The position numbers and the translations under genes were made by a program. A model generated the notes under the pieces. The model was given only the letters and a program-made list of their open reading frames with translations, was not told where the DNA came from and did not search any database. A DNA stretch of 64,000 nucleotides. It comes from Georgenia sp. SYP-B2076 (GTDB taxonomy: Bacteria > Actinomycetota > Actinomycetes > Actinomycetales > Actinomycetaceae). The stretch is taken from positions 62,001 through 126,000 of the forward strand of contig NZ_RXOZ01000033.1 of NCBI RefSeq assembly GCF_003991205.1. Reading direction: 5' to 3'. Below are positions 19,484 to 27,883 of the stretch, piece by piece (positions within the stretch are counted from its first letter, which is position 1; each line of letters begins with the position of its first letter).

Positions 19484-19788
19484 GGTGCCCGTCTCTCTGC
19501 TCGGTGACGTCCTGTCGGGCACATCCTGCCGTGCCCGCCCCCCGGGCGCCGACGGGCGTCCGGTCCCGGCCCGTCGCGGCGCCGGCTCCCGGGACGCCCG
19601 CGACGAGGGACCGAGATGTGACGGAGGCGACTCCCCCCCGGGCCTCCCAGGACCGTCCGGAGGGCCCTCAGGCGCGCAGACACGCGGAAAATCGGCGCGT
19701 AGATGCGACATTCGCGCCGACGTGTGCGTAGTGTCGGCGCAGCGGCACCGCGATCTAGGTGCCCAAACCGAACGATGAGAGGGTTTTC
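19484..19788 (+). promoter_or_regulatory. Divergent intergenic region with the HU promoter and an 8-bp inverted repeat
   Basis: This 305-bp gap separates the divergent aldo/keto reductase and HU genes. A likely HU promoter is GCGACA (19705-19710) and TAGTGT (19729-19734) with an 18-bp spacer, giving a leader of about 48 nt. An inverted repeat TCGGCGCG (19692-19699) / CGCGCCGA (19713-19720) overlaps the -35 element and could bind a regulator. The remainder (19484-19690) shows nothing I can name. Confidence 0.5.
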
Positions 19789-20073
19789 ATGTCCGTCAAC
19801 CGCACCGAGCTCGTCGCCGCAGTCGCCGAGCGCTCCTCGCTCACCAAGACGCAGGCAGACGCTGCTCTCTCGGCGCTCCAGGATGTCCTGGTGGACTCCC
19901 TCGGCAAGGGCGAGGCCGTCAAGGTCACCGGCCTGCTGAGCGTTGAGCGCGTCGAGCGCGCGGCCCGCACCGGCCGCAACCCCCGCACCGGCGAGGAGAT
20001 CCAGATCCCCGCCGGCTTCGGCGTCAAGATCTCCGCCGGCTCGGCCCTGAAGAAGGCCGTCGCGGCCAAGTGA
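19789..20073 (+). CDS. hup: HU family DNA-binding protein
   Basis: The 94-aa protein is a small nucleoid-associated dimer that bends DNA. It shows MSVNRTELVAAVAE, the beta-arm region RTGRNPRTGEEIQIPAG with the intercalating proline, and the C-terminal ALKKAVA. It lacks the long Lys/Ala tail of mycobacterial HupB. ATG 19789 follows GAGAGGG. The codon use is the highly expressed type and the local DNA is less GC-rich than its neighbours, consistent with strong expression. A terminator follows directly, so it is monocistronic. Confidence 0.96.
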   Translation: MSVNRTELVAAVAERSSLTKTQADAALSALQDVLVDSLGKGEAVKVTGLLSVERVERAARTGRNPRTGEEIQIPAGFGVKISAGSALKKAVAAK

Positions 20074-20093
20074 CGTCGCGCTGAGGCGCGAAC

Positions 20094-20126
20094 GACGGGC
20101 AGGGCCTCGCGGCTCTGCCCGTCTTT
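20094..20126 (+). terminator. Terminator of the HU gene
   Basis: A 12-bp stem (20094-20105 with 20112-20123, one G-T pair) and a 6-nt loop are followed by TTT. Confidence 0.85.
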
Positions 20127-20229
20127 GCATGTCGGCCGCGCGTCGCGGCGCGCGGGCCGCCCGCCAGGTCGGCCCGGTGTCACTACGCTGCCCCTGACAG
20201 GCACCACCGCCGCGACCGAGGAGGGTCAT

Positions 20230-21015
20230 GTGGAGGTCGTCATCGAGTCCGGGGCGCAGGCGATCGCCGTGCTGGTCGCCGACGCCGTCGAGCGGCTGCT
20301 GGCCGCCAAGCCGGAGGCCGTGCTGGGCCTGGCGACCGGCTCGAGCCCGCTGGCGATCTACGACGAGGTGACCCGCCGGTACGCGGACGGACGCGTGTCC
20401 TTCGCCCGCGCGCGGGCCTTCATGCTGGACGAGTACGTCGGGCTCCCCGGCGACCACCCGGAGCGCTACCGCAACGTCATCGAGCGGGACGTCGCCTCCC
20501 GCGTCGACTTCGCGCCCGGGGCCGTGCAGGGCCCCGACGGCAACGCCGAGGACATCCCCGCGGCGTGCGAGGCCTACGAGGCCGCCATCGCCCGCGCGGG
20601 AGGGGTGGACCTGCAGCTGCTCGGGATCGGCACCGACGGGCACATCGGCTTCAACGAGCCCGGTTCCTCCCTCGCCTCGCGCACCCGCATCAAGACCCTG
20701 ACCGCGCAGACCCGGGCGGACAACGCCCGGTTCTTCGACGGCGACATCGACGCCGTCCCGCGGCACTGCCTCACGCAGGGCCTGGCGACGATCATGTCCG
20801 CCCGCCACCTCGTCCTCGTGGCCACCGGCACGGGAAAGGCCGAGGCCGTTCACCAGCTGGTCGAGGGCGCCGTGAGCGCCATGTGGCCCGCCACGGTCAT
20901 GCAGCACCACCCCCACGTCACGGTGCTCGTGGACGAGGCCGCCGCCTCGCGCCTGACGCTGCGCGCCTACTACCGCGAGATCTACGCGAACAAGCCCCCC
21001 TGGCAGCGCATCTGA
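20230..21015 (+). CDS. nagB: Glucosamine-6-phosphate deaminase
   Basis: NagB converts glucosamine-6-phosphate to fructose-6-phosphate and ammonia in amino-sugar catabolism. The 261-aa protein has GLATGSSPL, the catalytic LDEYVGL, GIGTDGHIGFNEPGSS and RHLVLVATGTGKAEAV. The start at GTG 20230 gives the usual N-terminus MEVVIE and follows GGAGGG. No nagA or transporter gene is adjacent. The window does hold PTS components 40 kb away, one family of which imports GlcNAc, but the link is speculative. Confidence 0.95.
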   Translation: MEVVIESGAQAIAVLVADAVERLLAAKPEAVLGLATGSSPLAIYDEVTRRYADGRVSFARARAFMLDEYVGLPGDHPERYRNVIERDVASRVDFAPGAVQGPDGNAEDIPAACEAYEAAIARAGGVDLQLLGIGTDGHIGFNEPGSSLASRTRIKTLTAQTRADNARFFDGDIDAVPRHCLTQGLATIMSARHLVLVATGTGKAEAVHQLVEGAVSAMWPATVMQHHPHVTVLVDEAAASRLTLRAYYREIYANKPPWQRI

Positions 21016-21016
21016 G

Positions 21017-21048
21017 CGGTCCGCGGCGCGCGGCGGCGCCGCGGACCG
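21017..21048 (+). terminator. Hairpin after nagB
   Basis: A perfect 13-bp stem (21017-21029 with 21036-21048) and 6-nt loop start right after the stop codon; there is no T-tract. Confidence 0.65.
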
Positions 21049-21140
21049 GTGTGCGGCCGGGCCCGCCCGCGGCGCCGCGGGCCACGGGCGGTGTGCGCGA
21101 CGCCCCACGACGGCGCGGGCGGCGCGTGGGCGGCGGTGCT

Positions 21141-21146
21141 TAGACT
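21141..21146 (+). promoter_or_regulatory. Leaderless -10 box (TAGACT) for the DUF3039 gene
   Basis: TAGACT ends 6 nt before ATG 21153. Confidence 0.6.
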
Positions 21147-21152
21147 GGCCGC

Positions 21153-21524
21153 ATGAGCTCCACGACCCCCGACCAGCCGACCGGCCCGCAGCCGGCACCC
21201 TCGCCGTCCACGGCCGGGGGCACGAGCGTGCTCGAGCGCGAGGAGCTGCGCGAGCAGACCTCGCCGGGTGACGACGAGCGCTACGCGCACTACGTCCGCA
21301 AGGACAAGATCACCGCCTCGGCGATCACGGGCCAGCCCGTGATCGCGCTGTGCGGGAAGGTGTGGACGCCGGGGCGCGACCCGAAGAAGTACCCGGTGTG
21401 CCCTACGTGCAAGGCCATCTACGAGGGGATGAATCCCGGCGGCGACGAGGGCGGCACGGGCCGCGGCGGCTGGCCGTTCGGGCGCGGCAAGGGCAAGGGC
21501 GGCGCCTCGGGAAGCGGGGAGTGA
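21153..21524 (+). CDS. DUF3039 protein with a zinc-ribbon-like motif
   Basis: The 123-aa protein has a disordered Pro/Ser-rich N-terminus, a central conserved block DDERYAHYVRKDKI...ALCGKVWTPGRDP, then YPVCPTCKAIYEGM. The Cys in ALCGKVW together with CPTC could hold a zinc ion. A Gly/Lys-rich tail follows. DUF3039 is an actinobacterial family without assigned function. Its stop overlaps the start of the helicase gene by 4 nt, so the two proteins are probably made together and may act together. Confidence 0.85.
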   Translation: MSSTTPDQPTGPQPAPSPSTAGGTSVLEREELREQTSPGDDERYAHYVRKDKITASAITGQPVIALCGKVWTPGRDPKKYPVCPTCKAIYEGMNPGGDEGGTGRGGWPFGRGKGKGGASGSGE

Positions 21525-23356
21525 CCGCCCCGCTCCAGCGCAGGTCCTCGCCGATCCATCCCGCCGGGCCCGTCGCCGTCTCCACGACGGCCGCCGAGCA
21601 GCTCTCGCCCGCCTATCCGGCGCGCGCGGCCTGGGGGACGGCGTCGCGCCTGCGCGCCTGGCAGGCGGAGGCGCTGCAGCAGTACCTCGAGACCCAGCCG
21701 CGGGACTTCCTCGCGGTCGCCACGCCCGGCGCCGGCAAGACGACGTTCGCGCTGCGCATCGCCACCGAGCTCCTCGCCCGCGGGGTGGTCCGCCGCATCA
21801 CCGTGGTGTGCCCCACCGAGCACCTCAAGTCGCAGTGGGCCGACGCCGCCGCGCGGGTCGGCGTCCGGCTGGACCCGAGCTTCAAGAACGCCCAGGGCCG
21901 CCACGGCGCCGGCTTCGACGGCGTCGCCGTGACGTACGCGCAGGTCGCCGCGAACGCCGCGCTGCACCACAACCGCACGACGGCGGAGCCCACGCTCGTC
22001 ATCCTCGACGAGGTCCACCACGGCGGGGACGCGCTCAGCTGGGGCGACGCCGTCCGTGAGGCGTTCGAGCCGGCCCGGCGGCGCCTGTCGCTGACCGGGA
22101 CGCCGTTCCGTTCCGACACCGCGGCCATCCCGTTCGTGGAGTACGAACGTGACGGCGCCGGCATCCGGCGCTCGCGCGCCGACTACTCCTACAACTACGG
22201 CGACGCCCTGCGCGACGGCGTCGTGCGCCCGGTGATCTTCCTGAGCTACTCCGGGCAGATGCGCTGGCGCACCAAGGCCGGCGACGAGGTCGCCGCGACG
22301 CTCGGCGACCCGCTGACCAAGGACATGACCGCCCAGGCCTGGCGCACCGCGCTCGACCCGAAGGGCGAGTGGATCCCGGCCGTGCTGGCCGCGGCGGACC
22401 AGCGCCTGACCGAGGTGCGCCGGGCCGTGCCCGACGCCGGCGGGCTGGTCATCGCCACCGACCAGACCGTGGCGCGGGCCTACGCCAAGATCCTCGGCGA
22501 GATCACGGGGGAGAAGGCCGTGACCGTCCTCTCCGACGACGACGGCGCGTCCGGGCGCATCGAGGAGTTCGCCGCGGGGGAGCAGCGGTGGATGGTCGCG
22601 GTGCGCATGGTCTCCGAGGGCGTCGACGTGCCCCGGCTCGCGGTCGGCGTCTACGCCACCGCGACCGCGACGCCGCTGTTCTTCGCCCAGGCCGTGGGCC
22701 GCTTCGTCCGTGCCCGGCGCCGCGGGGAGACCGCCTCGGTCTTCCTGCCCTCGGTGCCTCACCTGCTCGGCCTGGCCGGCGAGCTCGAGGTGGAGCGCAA
22801 CCACGCCCTCGACCGGGTGCTCACCTCCGAGGAGAAGGGCGACTTCTTCAACCCGGAGGACGCCCTCGTCGCGCAGGCCAACCGCGCCGAGAAGGCCAGC
22901 GACGACCTCATGCTGCCCGGGTTCGAGGCCCTCGAGGCGCAGGCCACCTTCGACAAGGTCCTCTTCGACGGTGGCGAGTTCGGCACCGGTGCGGCGGTGG
23001 GCTCCGTCGAGGAGCAGGAGTACCTGGGCATCCCCGGCCTGCTCGAGCCCGAGCAGGTGACCACGCTGCTGCGTGCCCGCCAGGCGGAGCAGGTCAAGGC
23101 CCAGAAGCGCAGCTCCGAGGCCACGGCCGTGCGGGAGCAGAACGCCGGCGTCGAGGACCACCGCCGCCGCGCCGCCGCCCGGAAGGAGCTCTCCTCCCTC
23201 GTCTCCGCCTGGTCGCGGCGCTCGGGCAAGCCCCACGGCGTCGTCCACACGGAGTTGCGCAGCAGGTGCGGCGGCCCCGAGGTGGCCCTCGCGCGCACCG
23301 AGGAGATCGAGGCGCGCATCGCCCAGCTGCGGAAGTGGTTCGTGGGCCGCAGCTGA
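21521..23356 (+). CDS. Superfamily 2 DEAD/DEAH-box helicase
   Basis: The 611-aa protein has a Q-like region RLRAWQAEALQQYL, motif I TPGAGKTT, motif Ia CPTEHLKSQW, motif II DEVHH, motif III SLTGTPFRSD, and late motifs VSEGVDVP and QAVGRFVRAR with the arginine finger. This places it with RecG/UvrB-like and type III restriction-like SF2 translocases acting on nucleic acid. No nuclease or methylase gene is present beside it. A C-terminal region (about 470-611) rich in Glu/Arg/Ala is family-specific. GTG 21521 overlaps the DUF3039 stop. The substrate is unknown; the conserved pairing with DUF3039 is the best clue. Confidence 0.88.
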   Translation: MTAPLQRRSSPIHPAGPVAVSTTAAEQLSPAYPARAAWGTASRLRAWQAEALQQYLETQPRDFLAVATPGAGKTTFALRIATELLARGVVRRITVVCPTEHLKSQWADAAARVGVRLDPSFKNAQGRHGAGFDGVAVTYAQVAANAALHHNRTTAEPTLVILDEVHHGGDALSWGDAVREAFEPARRRLSLTGTPFRSDTAAIPFVEYERDGAGIRRSRADYSYNYGDALRDGVVRPVIFLSYSGQMRWRTKAGDEVAATLGDPLTKDMTAQAWRTALDPKGEWIPAVLAAADQRLTEVRRAVPDAGGLVIATDQTVARAYAKILGEITGEKAVTVLSDDDGASGRIEEFAAGEQRWMVAVRMVSEGVDVPRLAVGVYATATATPLFFAQAVGRFVRARRRGETASVFLPSVPHLLGLAGELEVERNHALDRVLTSEEKGDFFNPEDALVAQANRAEKASDDLMLPGFEALEAQATFDKVLFDGGEFGTGAAVGSVEEQEYLGIPGLLEPEQVTTLLRARQAEQVKAQKRSSEATAVREQNAGVEDHRRRAAARKELSSLVSAWSRRSGKPHGVVHTELRSRCGGPEVALARTEEIEARIAQLRKWFVGRS

Positions 23357-23468
23357 CCTGCCGCGGCGCTCTCCGGATGCGGGAAGGGGCAAGCGGTGCC
23401 AGGCTCAGCACGCGCGATTCTCGGGACGGCACGAACAGAGCCGTCCGGCGCTCGAACAGGAGGATCAC

Positions 23469-23624
23469 ATGTCTCTCTGGCTCACCCTTATCGTCGTCGG
23501 CGTCATCCTCCTCATCCTGGGAGTGGCGACGAACATCGGCTCATTCCTGGTGTGGTTGGGAGTCATCGTCCTCGTGGTCTCCCTCATCATGACGTTCGTC
23601 TCGCGCGGCCGGACACGCGTCTAG
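23469..23624 (+). CDS. Small membrane protein, 51 aa, unknown function
   Basis: This 51-aa protein is almost wholly hydrophobic: two helices (about residues 3-20 and 25-43) with a turn at TNIGS and a basic end SRGRTRV. ATG 23469 follows AGGAGG at 23458-23463, a strong site. The leader contains a 7-bp inverted repeat (GGACGGC 23424-23430, GCCGTCC 23440-23446). The gene body is noticeably less GC-rich than its surroundings. A strong hairpin follows. Function unknown. Confidence 0.75.
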   Translation: MSLWLTLIVVGVILLILGVATNIGSFLVWLGVIVLVVSLIMTFVSRGRTRV

Positions 23625-23666
23625 GCCGAGCCTGGGCGGGGCTGCACCGCCCCGCCGGACGTCATC

Positions 23667-23708
23667 ACGCATCGAGCGCCGCAGGCCAGCCTGCGGCGCT
23701 CGACGCGT
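23667..23708. terminator. Long hairpin between convergent genes
   Basis: A perfect 13-bp stem (23673-23685 with 23690-23702) with a CCAG loop extends to 19 paired positions (23667-23685 with 23690-23708) with one mismatch. It lies between the 51-aa gene and pncB and can serve both strands. Confidence 0.85.
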
Positions 23709-23735
23709 GTGTGGGCCCGCGCCTGCTGGCGGCGC

Positions 23736-25106
23736 TCAGATGACGAAGGTCGCGTCGTCCGTCATGTCGATGTCCATGTGCCGCGTGGGGATGCCCGGCT
23801 CGCCCTCGCTCAGCCGCCACGCGGCGTAGGGCAGCTCCGCGCGCGAGGCGAAGTGGCGCCGGGTCGCCGCGGCGAGCGCACCCGGGCCGCGGTGCTCCTC
23901 GACGATCTCGCCGTCGCGGACCAGCGGGACCTGCAGCGGCCGGGCCCCCGCCCGCTCCAGCTCGGCCAAGCCGGCCTGTGCGCTGCCGGCCGCGACGACG
24001 AGCTCCTCGGCGGCGCGCCCCTCCGCGTCGAGCACGCGGCCCGCGACCTTCAGGCCACCCAGCGACGCCTTCGACGCCGACGCCTTCGCGACCTCCTCCA
24101 TCCGCCCGGTCGGGTCCTCGCGGGAGACCAGCTTGTAGACCAGCTCGGCGGTGGGGTGGCCCGAGCCGGTGACCAGGCGGGTGCCCACCCCGTAGGAGTC
24201 GACCGGGGCGGCGTTCAGCGCGGCGATGGCGTACTCGTCCAGGTCCGAGGTGACGGTGATCCTGGTGCTCGTCGCCCCGAGGGCGTCGAGCTGCTCGCGG
24301 ACCGTGAACGCCTGCGCCACGAGGTCGCCGGAGTCGAGGCGCACGGCGCCGAGCTCGCCGCCGGCCGCGCGGGCGGCGGCCACGGCCCGCGCGACCCCGC
24401 GGGTGACGTCGTACGTGTCCACCAGCAACGTCGTGGCCGGCCCGAGGGTGGCCACCTGCGCCTCGAACGCGGACTCCTCGTCGTCGTGCAGGAGCGTGAA
24501 GGAGTGCGCGGCGGTGCCGATGGTGCGGATGCCGTAGGAGCGTCCCGCCTCCAGGACCGACGTGCCGGCGAAGCCACCGACGACGGCGGCGCGTGCGGCG
24601 GCGACGGCCGCCTCCTCCTGCGTGCGCCGCGCCCCCATCTCCAGGCACGGGCGCCCGTGGGCGGCCATGGTCATGCGGGACGCGGCGGCGGCGACCGCGC
24701 TGTCGTGGTTGAGGATCGAGAGGATCACCGTCTCCAGGAGGACGGCGTCCGCGAACGTGCCCTCGACGGTGAGGATCGGGGAGCCGGGGAAGAAGCACTC
24801 GCCCTCCCCGTAGCCGGTGATGGAGCCGCGGAACCGGTACTCGCGCAGGAAGTCGAGGGTGTCGCCGTGCACGACGCCGGCGGAGGCGAGGAAGTCGATC
24901 TCCTCCGGCCCGAAGCGGAACGCCTCGAGGGCGTCGAGCACCCGGGCGGTGCCGGCGACCACGCCGTAGCGCCGGCCCAGGGGCAGGCGCCTGCCGAAGA
25001 CCTCGAAGACGCTGCGGCGCTGCGCCGTGCCCGAGCGCATCGCGCTCTCGACCATCGTCAGCTCGTACATGTCCGTCAGCAGCGCCGTGCTACCCGTTCT
25101 TCCCAT
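23736..25106 (-). CDS. pncB: Nicotinate phosphoribosyltransferase
   Basis: PncB condenses nicotinate with PRPP, using ATP, to give nicotinate mononucleotide for NAD salvage. The 456-aa protein shows TDMYELTM at the N-terminus, the substrate segment [19 protein letters not shown] with the histidine that is phosphorylated in the family, and RLDSGDLV and YGVGTRL near the PRPP site. ATG 25106 is 6 nt downstream of a TACGGT box (leaderless). It is divergent from clpS across 59 bp, the same arrangement as Rv1330c/Rv1331 in M. tuberculosis. Confidence 0.95.
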   Translation of the reverse strand: MGRTGSTALLTDMYELTMVESAMRSGTAQRRSVFEVFGRRLPLGRRYGVVAGTARVLDALEAFRFGPEEIDFLASAGVVHGDTLDFLREYRFRGSITGYGEGECFFPGSPILTVEGTFADAVLLETVILSILNHDSAVAAAASRMTMAAHGRPCLEMGARRTQEEAAVAAARAAVVGGFAGTSVLEAGRSYGIRTIGTAAHSFTLLHDDEESAFEAQVATLGPATTLLVDTYDVTRGVARAVAAARAAGGELGAVRLDSGDLVAQAFTVREQLDALGATSTRITVTSDLDEYAIAALNAAPVDSYGVGTRLVTGSGHPTAELVYKLVSREDPTGRMEEVAKASASKASLGGLKVAGRVLDAEGRAAEELVVAAGSAQAGLAELERAGARPLQVPLVRDGEIVEEHRGPGALAAATRRHFASRAELPYAAWRLSEGEPGIPTRHMDIDMTDDATFVI

Positions 25107-25112
25107 GGCCCA

Positions 25113-25158
25113 ACCGTAACGGGACGGTCACACCATCGACCGATATCGCCCCTACAGT
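25113..25158. promoter_or_regulatory. Back-to-back leaderless promoters of pncB and clpS
   Basis: The minus-strand box TACGGT (25113-25118) serves pncB and the plus-strand box TACAGT (25153-25158) serves clpS; each lies 6-7 nt from its start codon. Only 34 bp separate the boxes, so both -35 regions share the same DNA. CGGTCA and ACCGAT lie between them. Confidence 0.55.
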
Positions 25159-25165
25159 GGTGCGC

Positions 25166-25498
25166 GTGAGTCCCGCACCTTCCACGACCCTGCCGCGCCC
25201 GCGCGTCGGCAGCGCGCCCGCCGAGCGGGAGGCGACCCGCGACGCCGAGCAGGCGGTACCCGATCATGCGTGGCGCACGATCGTGTGGGACGACCCGGTC
25301 AACCTCATGACCTACGTGACCTACGTGTTCCAGAGCTACTTCGGCTACGACGAGGCCGTGGCCACCCGGCTGATGATGCAGGTCCACACCGAGGGACGGG
25401 CGGTGGTCTCCTCCGGGCCCCGCGAGCAGATGGAGGTCGATGTGCAGGCCATGCACTCCTACGGCCTCTGGGCCACCCTCGAGCAGGAGGGCCGGTAG
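25166..25498 (+). CDS. clpS: ATP-dependent Clp protease adaptor ClpS
   Basis: ClpS binds proteins with destabilising N-terminal residues and hands them to ClpAP/ClpCP. The 110-aa protein has a flexible Pro-rich N-terminal extension of about 30 residues and the core [20 protein letters not shown], where the aspartates of the N-degron pocket are present, then [19 protein letters not shown]. Three in-frame GTGs occur (25157, 25160, 25166). The last is preferred because TACAGT ends 7 nt upstream, giving a leaderless mRNA. The DUF2017 gene begins on the base after its stop codon. Confidence 0.93.
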   Translation: MSPAPSTTLPRPRVGSAPAEREATRDAEQAVPDHAWRTIVWDDPVNLMTYVTYVFQSYFGYDEAVATRLMMQVHTEGRAVVSSGPREQMEVDVQAMHSYGLWATLEQEGR

Positions 25499-26182
25499 AT
25501 GCACGCCTTCGTCCCGGTCCCGGGGGGCCACGCCTCGCGCCTGGAGGCCGCCGAGCGCGCCGTCATCGCCCGGCTCGTCGCCGACACCGCGGAGCTCCTC
25601 GGCGCGGACCTCACGGCGACGGCCGGCCAGCCGGGGGCCACGGAGATGCCGGGCCGCCCGAGCCACGCCCGCCGCCTGACCGGGGACGACGCCGTGCTCG
25701 CCGCCCTGGACTTCGACCCGTCCGAGGACGACGCCCCCGACGCCCCGGCCGATCCCGCGCTCGCCCGGCTGCTGCCCCCGATGAGCCACGACGACCCGCG
25801 CCTGTCCGCGGAGCTGCGGGCCCTGACCGAGCACTCGCTGCGCGGCGGCAAGGTCTCGCGCCTGACGCTCGTCTGGCGCGAGCTCCAGCACCCCGCCGGT
25901 CCCAAGGACGCCGTCGTCGTGCGCGCCGGGGACGAGGGGGCCTGGCTCGCGGCGCTCACGGACGTGCGGCTCGTCCTGGCCTCCCGGCTCGGCATCGAGG
26001 GCGAGGCCGACGCCGAGGCCGTCTACGCCCGCGCCGAGCGGCCGGACCGGCTGCGCTCCGGGGACGCCGACGCCGACCTCGAGGAGGAGGTCACGGACGC
26101 CCTCGCGACGATGTACGCGGCGCTGACATGGTGGCAGGAGTCACTCCTGGAGGCGATGCGGCGGCGTCGGCGCTCGCACTAG
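25499..26182 (+). CDS. DUF2017 protein, partner gene of clpS
   Basis: The 227-aa protein is a member of DUF2017, an actinobacterial family of unknown function found next to clpS (Rv1332 in M. tuberculosis). It is predicted helical and cytoplasmic, with conserved pieces [37 protein letters not shown] and [15 protein letters not shown] 25499 directly follows the clpS TAG, so translation is coupled. Its own stop codon TAG forms the first bases of the murI -10 box. A role with ClpS or protein turnover is suggested only by conserved order. Confidence 0.85.
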   Translation: MHAFVPVPGGHASRLEAAERAVIARLVADTAELLGADLTATAGQPGATEMPGRPSHARRLTGDDAVLAALDFDPSEDDAPDAPADPALARLLPPMSHDDPRLSAELRALTEHSLRGGKVSRLTLVWRELQHPAGPKDAVVVRAGDEGAWLAALTDVRLVLASRLGIEGEADAEAVYARAERPDRLRSGDADADLEEEVTDALATMYAALTWWQESLLEAMRRRRRSH

Positions 26183-26185
26183 GCT
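26180..26185 (+). promoter_or_regulatory. Leaderless -10 box (TAGGCT) for murI, overlapping the DUF2017 stop codon
   Basis: TAGGCT ends 8 nt before GTG 26194. Its first three bases are the DUF2017 stop codon. Confidence 0.55.
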
Positions 26186-26193
26186 CCGAAGTC

Positions 26194-27018
26194 GTGAACG
26201 ATTCACCGATCGGCATATTCGACTCCGGCGTGGGCGGCCTCACCGTGGCCCGTGCCGTGATCGACCAGCTCCCCGGCGAGTCCGTCCTCTACATCGGCGA
26301 CACGCTCAACTCGCCCTATGGACCCAAGCCGATCGCCCAGGTCCGGGCCCTGGCGCTCGACGTCATGGACCGGCTCGTGACCTCCGGCGTCAAGATCCTC
26401 GTCATTGCCTGCAACTCCGCCTCGGCCGCGGTGCTCCGCGACGCCCGCGAGCGGTACACGATCGACGCGGGGGTGCCCGTGGTCGAGGTCATCCAGCCGG
26501 CCGTGCGCCGCGCCGTCGCCGCCACCCGCACGGGCAAGGTCGGCGTCATCGGCACCCGCGCGACGATCGAGTCCGGCGCCTACCGGGACGCCTTCGCCGC
26601 CGCGCCGCAGCTCCAGCTCACCATGGCGGCCGCGCCCCGGTTCGTCGAGCTCGTCGAGCGCGGCGTGACGTCGGGCCCGGAGGTGCTGCGGGTCGCCGAG
26701 GAGTACCTCGAGCCCGTGCGCTCGGCGGGCGTGGACACCCTCGTGCTCGGCTGCACGCACTACCCGCTGCTGACCGGCGTCATCTCCTACGTCATGGGCG
26801 ACGAGGTCACGCTCGTGTCCTCCGCCGAGGAGACGGCCAAGGACGTCTACCGCACGCTCGTGGCCCACGACCTCTCCCGCGCACCGGCCGCCGGCCCACC
26901 CGAGCACCGCTTCCTCGCCACGGGCGAGACCGAGTCCTTCGGGCGCCTGGCCCGGCGCTTCATGGGCCCGGAGGTCGCGGACGTGTACCCGGCCGACGAG
27001 CTGGTGGCCACGCGGTGA
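26194..27018 (+). CDS. murI: Glutamate racemase
   Basis: MurI makes D-glutamate for peptidoglycan by cofactor-independent two-base racemisation. The 274-aa protein has [28 protein letters not shown] and both catalytic cysteines, Cys73 (IACNSASA) and Cys187 (LGCTHYPLL). GTG 26194 gives the expected N-terminus [12 protein letters not shown]. Its stop overlaps the start of the MBL hydrolase by 4 nt. The order murI-MBL-rph-rdgB is conserved in M. tuberculosis (Rv1338-Rv1341), although here ppc and a MarR gene intervene before rph. Confidence 0.96.
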   Translation: MNDSPIGIFDSGVGGLTVARAVIDQLPGESVLYIGDTLNSPYGPKPIAQVRALALDVMDRLVTSGVKILVIACNSASAAVLRDARERYTIDAGVPVVEVIQPAVRRAVAATRTGKVGVIGTRATIESGAYRDAFAAAPQLQLTMAAAPRFVELVERGVTSGPEVLRVAEEYLEPVRSAGVDTLVLGCTHYPLLTGVISYVMGDEVTLVSSAEETAKDVYRTLVAHDLSRAPAAGPPEHRFLATGETESFGRLARRFMGPEVADVYPADELVATR

Positions 27019-27809
27019 GGCTCACCGTGGTGGGCTGCTCGGGATCCATGTCCGGGCCCGCGTCGGTCGCCTCGTGCTATCTCGTCCAGGCGGAGGGGCC
27101 GGGCGTCGACGGCCGCCCGCGCACCTGGTCCGTCGTCCTCGACCTGGGCCCCGGCGCCATGGGCGCGCTGATGAACCACGTGGACCCGGCCGCCCTCGAC
27201 CTGCTGGCGCTGTCCCACCTGCACGCCGACCACATGGTCGACCTCATCGGGATGCAGGTGTACCGGCGCTGGCGGCCGGGCGCCGCGCTCGGCCCGCTGC
27301 CCGTCCTCGCCCCCGCCGGGGCGCTCGCGCGCGTGCGCGGCGTGGGCGGGGACGACGAGGACGAGGACTACGCCGGCGAGTTCGCCTTCGCGGAGCACGA
27401 CCCGGCCGCCGCCGTCGCCGTGGGACCGCTGCGGATCGACGTCTTCCCGATGCGTCACCCGGTGCCGGCGTACGGCATCCGGGTCACCGGCCCGAGCGAG
27501 CACGGCGACCGTGAGGTTTCCCTCGCCTACACCGGCGACACCGACTCCTGCGACGGCGTCGTCGACCTGGCCCGCGACGTCGACCTGCTGCTCAGCGAGG
27601 CCGCCTTCCAGGAGGGCCGGGACACCGTGCGCGGCATCCACCTCACCGGCCGCCGCGCCGGTGAAGTGGCCGCCGCGGGCCGCGCGCGGCGGCTCGTGCT
27701 CACGCATTTGCAGCCGTGGACCGACCCCGAGGTCGTGCGTGCCGAGGCCCTGGGCGCCTTCGCCGGCCCCGTCGACGTGGCGGCCCCGGGCGCCACCTGG
27801 GCGCTGTAG
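27015..27809 (+). CDS. MBL-fold metal-dependent hydrolase, Rv1339-like (possible cyclic-nucleotide phosphodiesterase)
   Basis: The 264-aa metallo-beta-lactamase-fold protein has the metal motif [29 protein letters not shown] and LTHLQPW. Its position after murI matches Rv1339 of M. tuberculosis, described as an atypical class II cAMP phosphodiesterase; the function here is inferred from that. RNase Z-like activity would be the main alternative in this fold. GTG 27015 overlaps the murI stop, so the two are translationally coupled. The acidic insert [11 protein letters not shown] (about residues 113-123) may be lineage-specific. Confidence 0.82.
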   Translation: MRLTVVGCSGSMSGPASVASCYLVQAEGPGVDGRPRTWSVVLDLGPGAMGALMNHVDPAALDLLALSHLHADHMVDLIGMQVYRRWRPGAALGPLPVLAPAGALARVRGVGGDDEDEDYAGEFAFAEHDPAAAVAVGPLRIDVFPMRHPVPAYGIRVTGPSEHGDREVSLAYTGDTDSCDGVVDLARDVDLLLSEAAFQEGRDTVRGIHLTGRRAGEVAAAGRARRLVLTHLQPWTDPEVVRAEALGAFAGPVDVAAPGATWAL

Positions 27810-27870
27810 CCGCGCGGCTTCCCGTCCGTTCAGCACGTGGTCGCGCGGGGCTCGCCCCGGCCCGCGTGGG

Positions 27871-27876
27871 TAACCT
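27871..27876 (+). promoter_or_regulatory. Leaderless -10 box (TAACCT) for ppc
   Basis: TAACCT ends 7 nt before ATG 27884; the same hexamer lies upstream of prfB. Confidence 0.6.
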
Positions 27877-27883
27877 TCAGGTC

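Noticed and set aside
20230-21015. Functional link between nagB and the PTS genes as one GlcNAc system
   Set aside because: They are 40 kb apart with no shared regulatory site seen; only a speculation.
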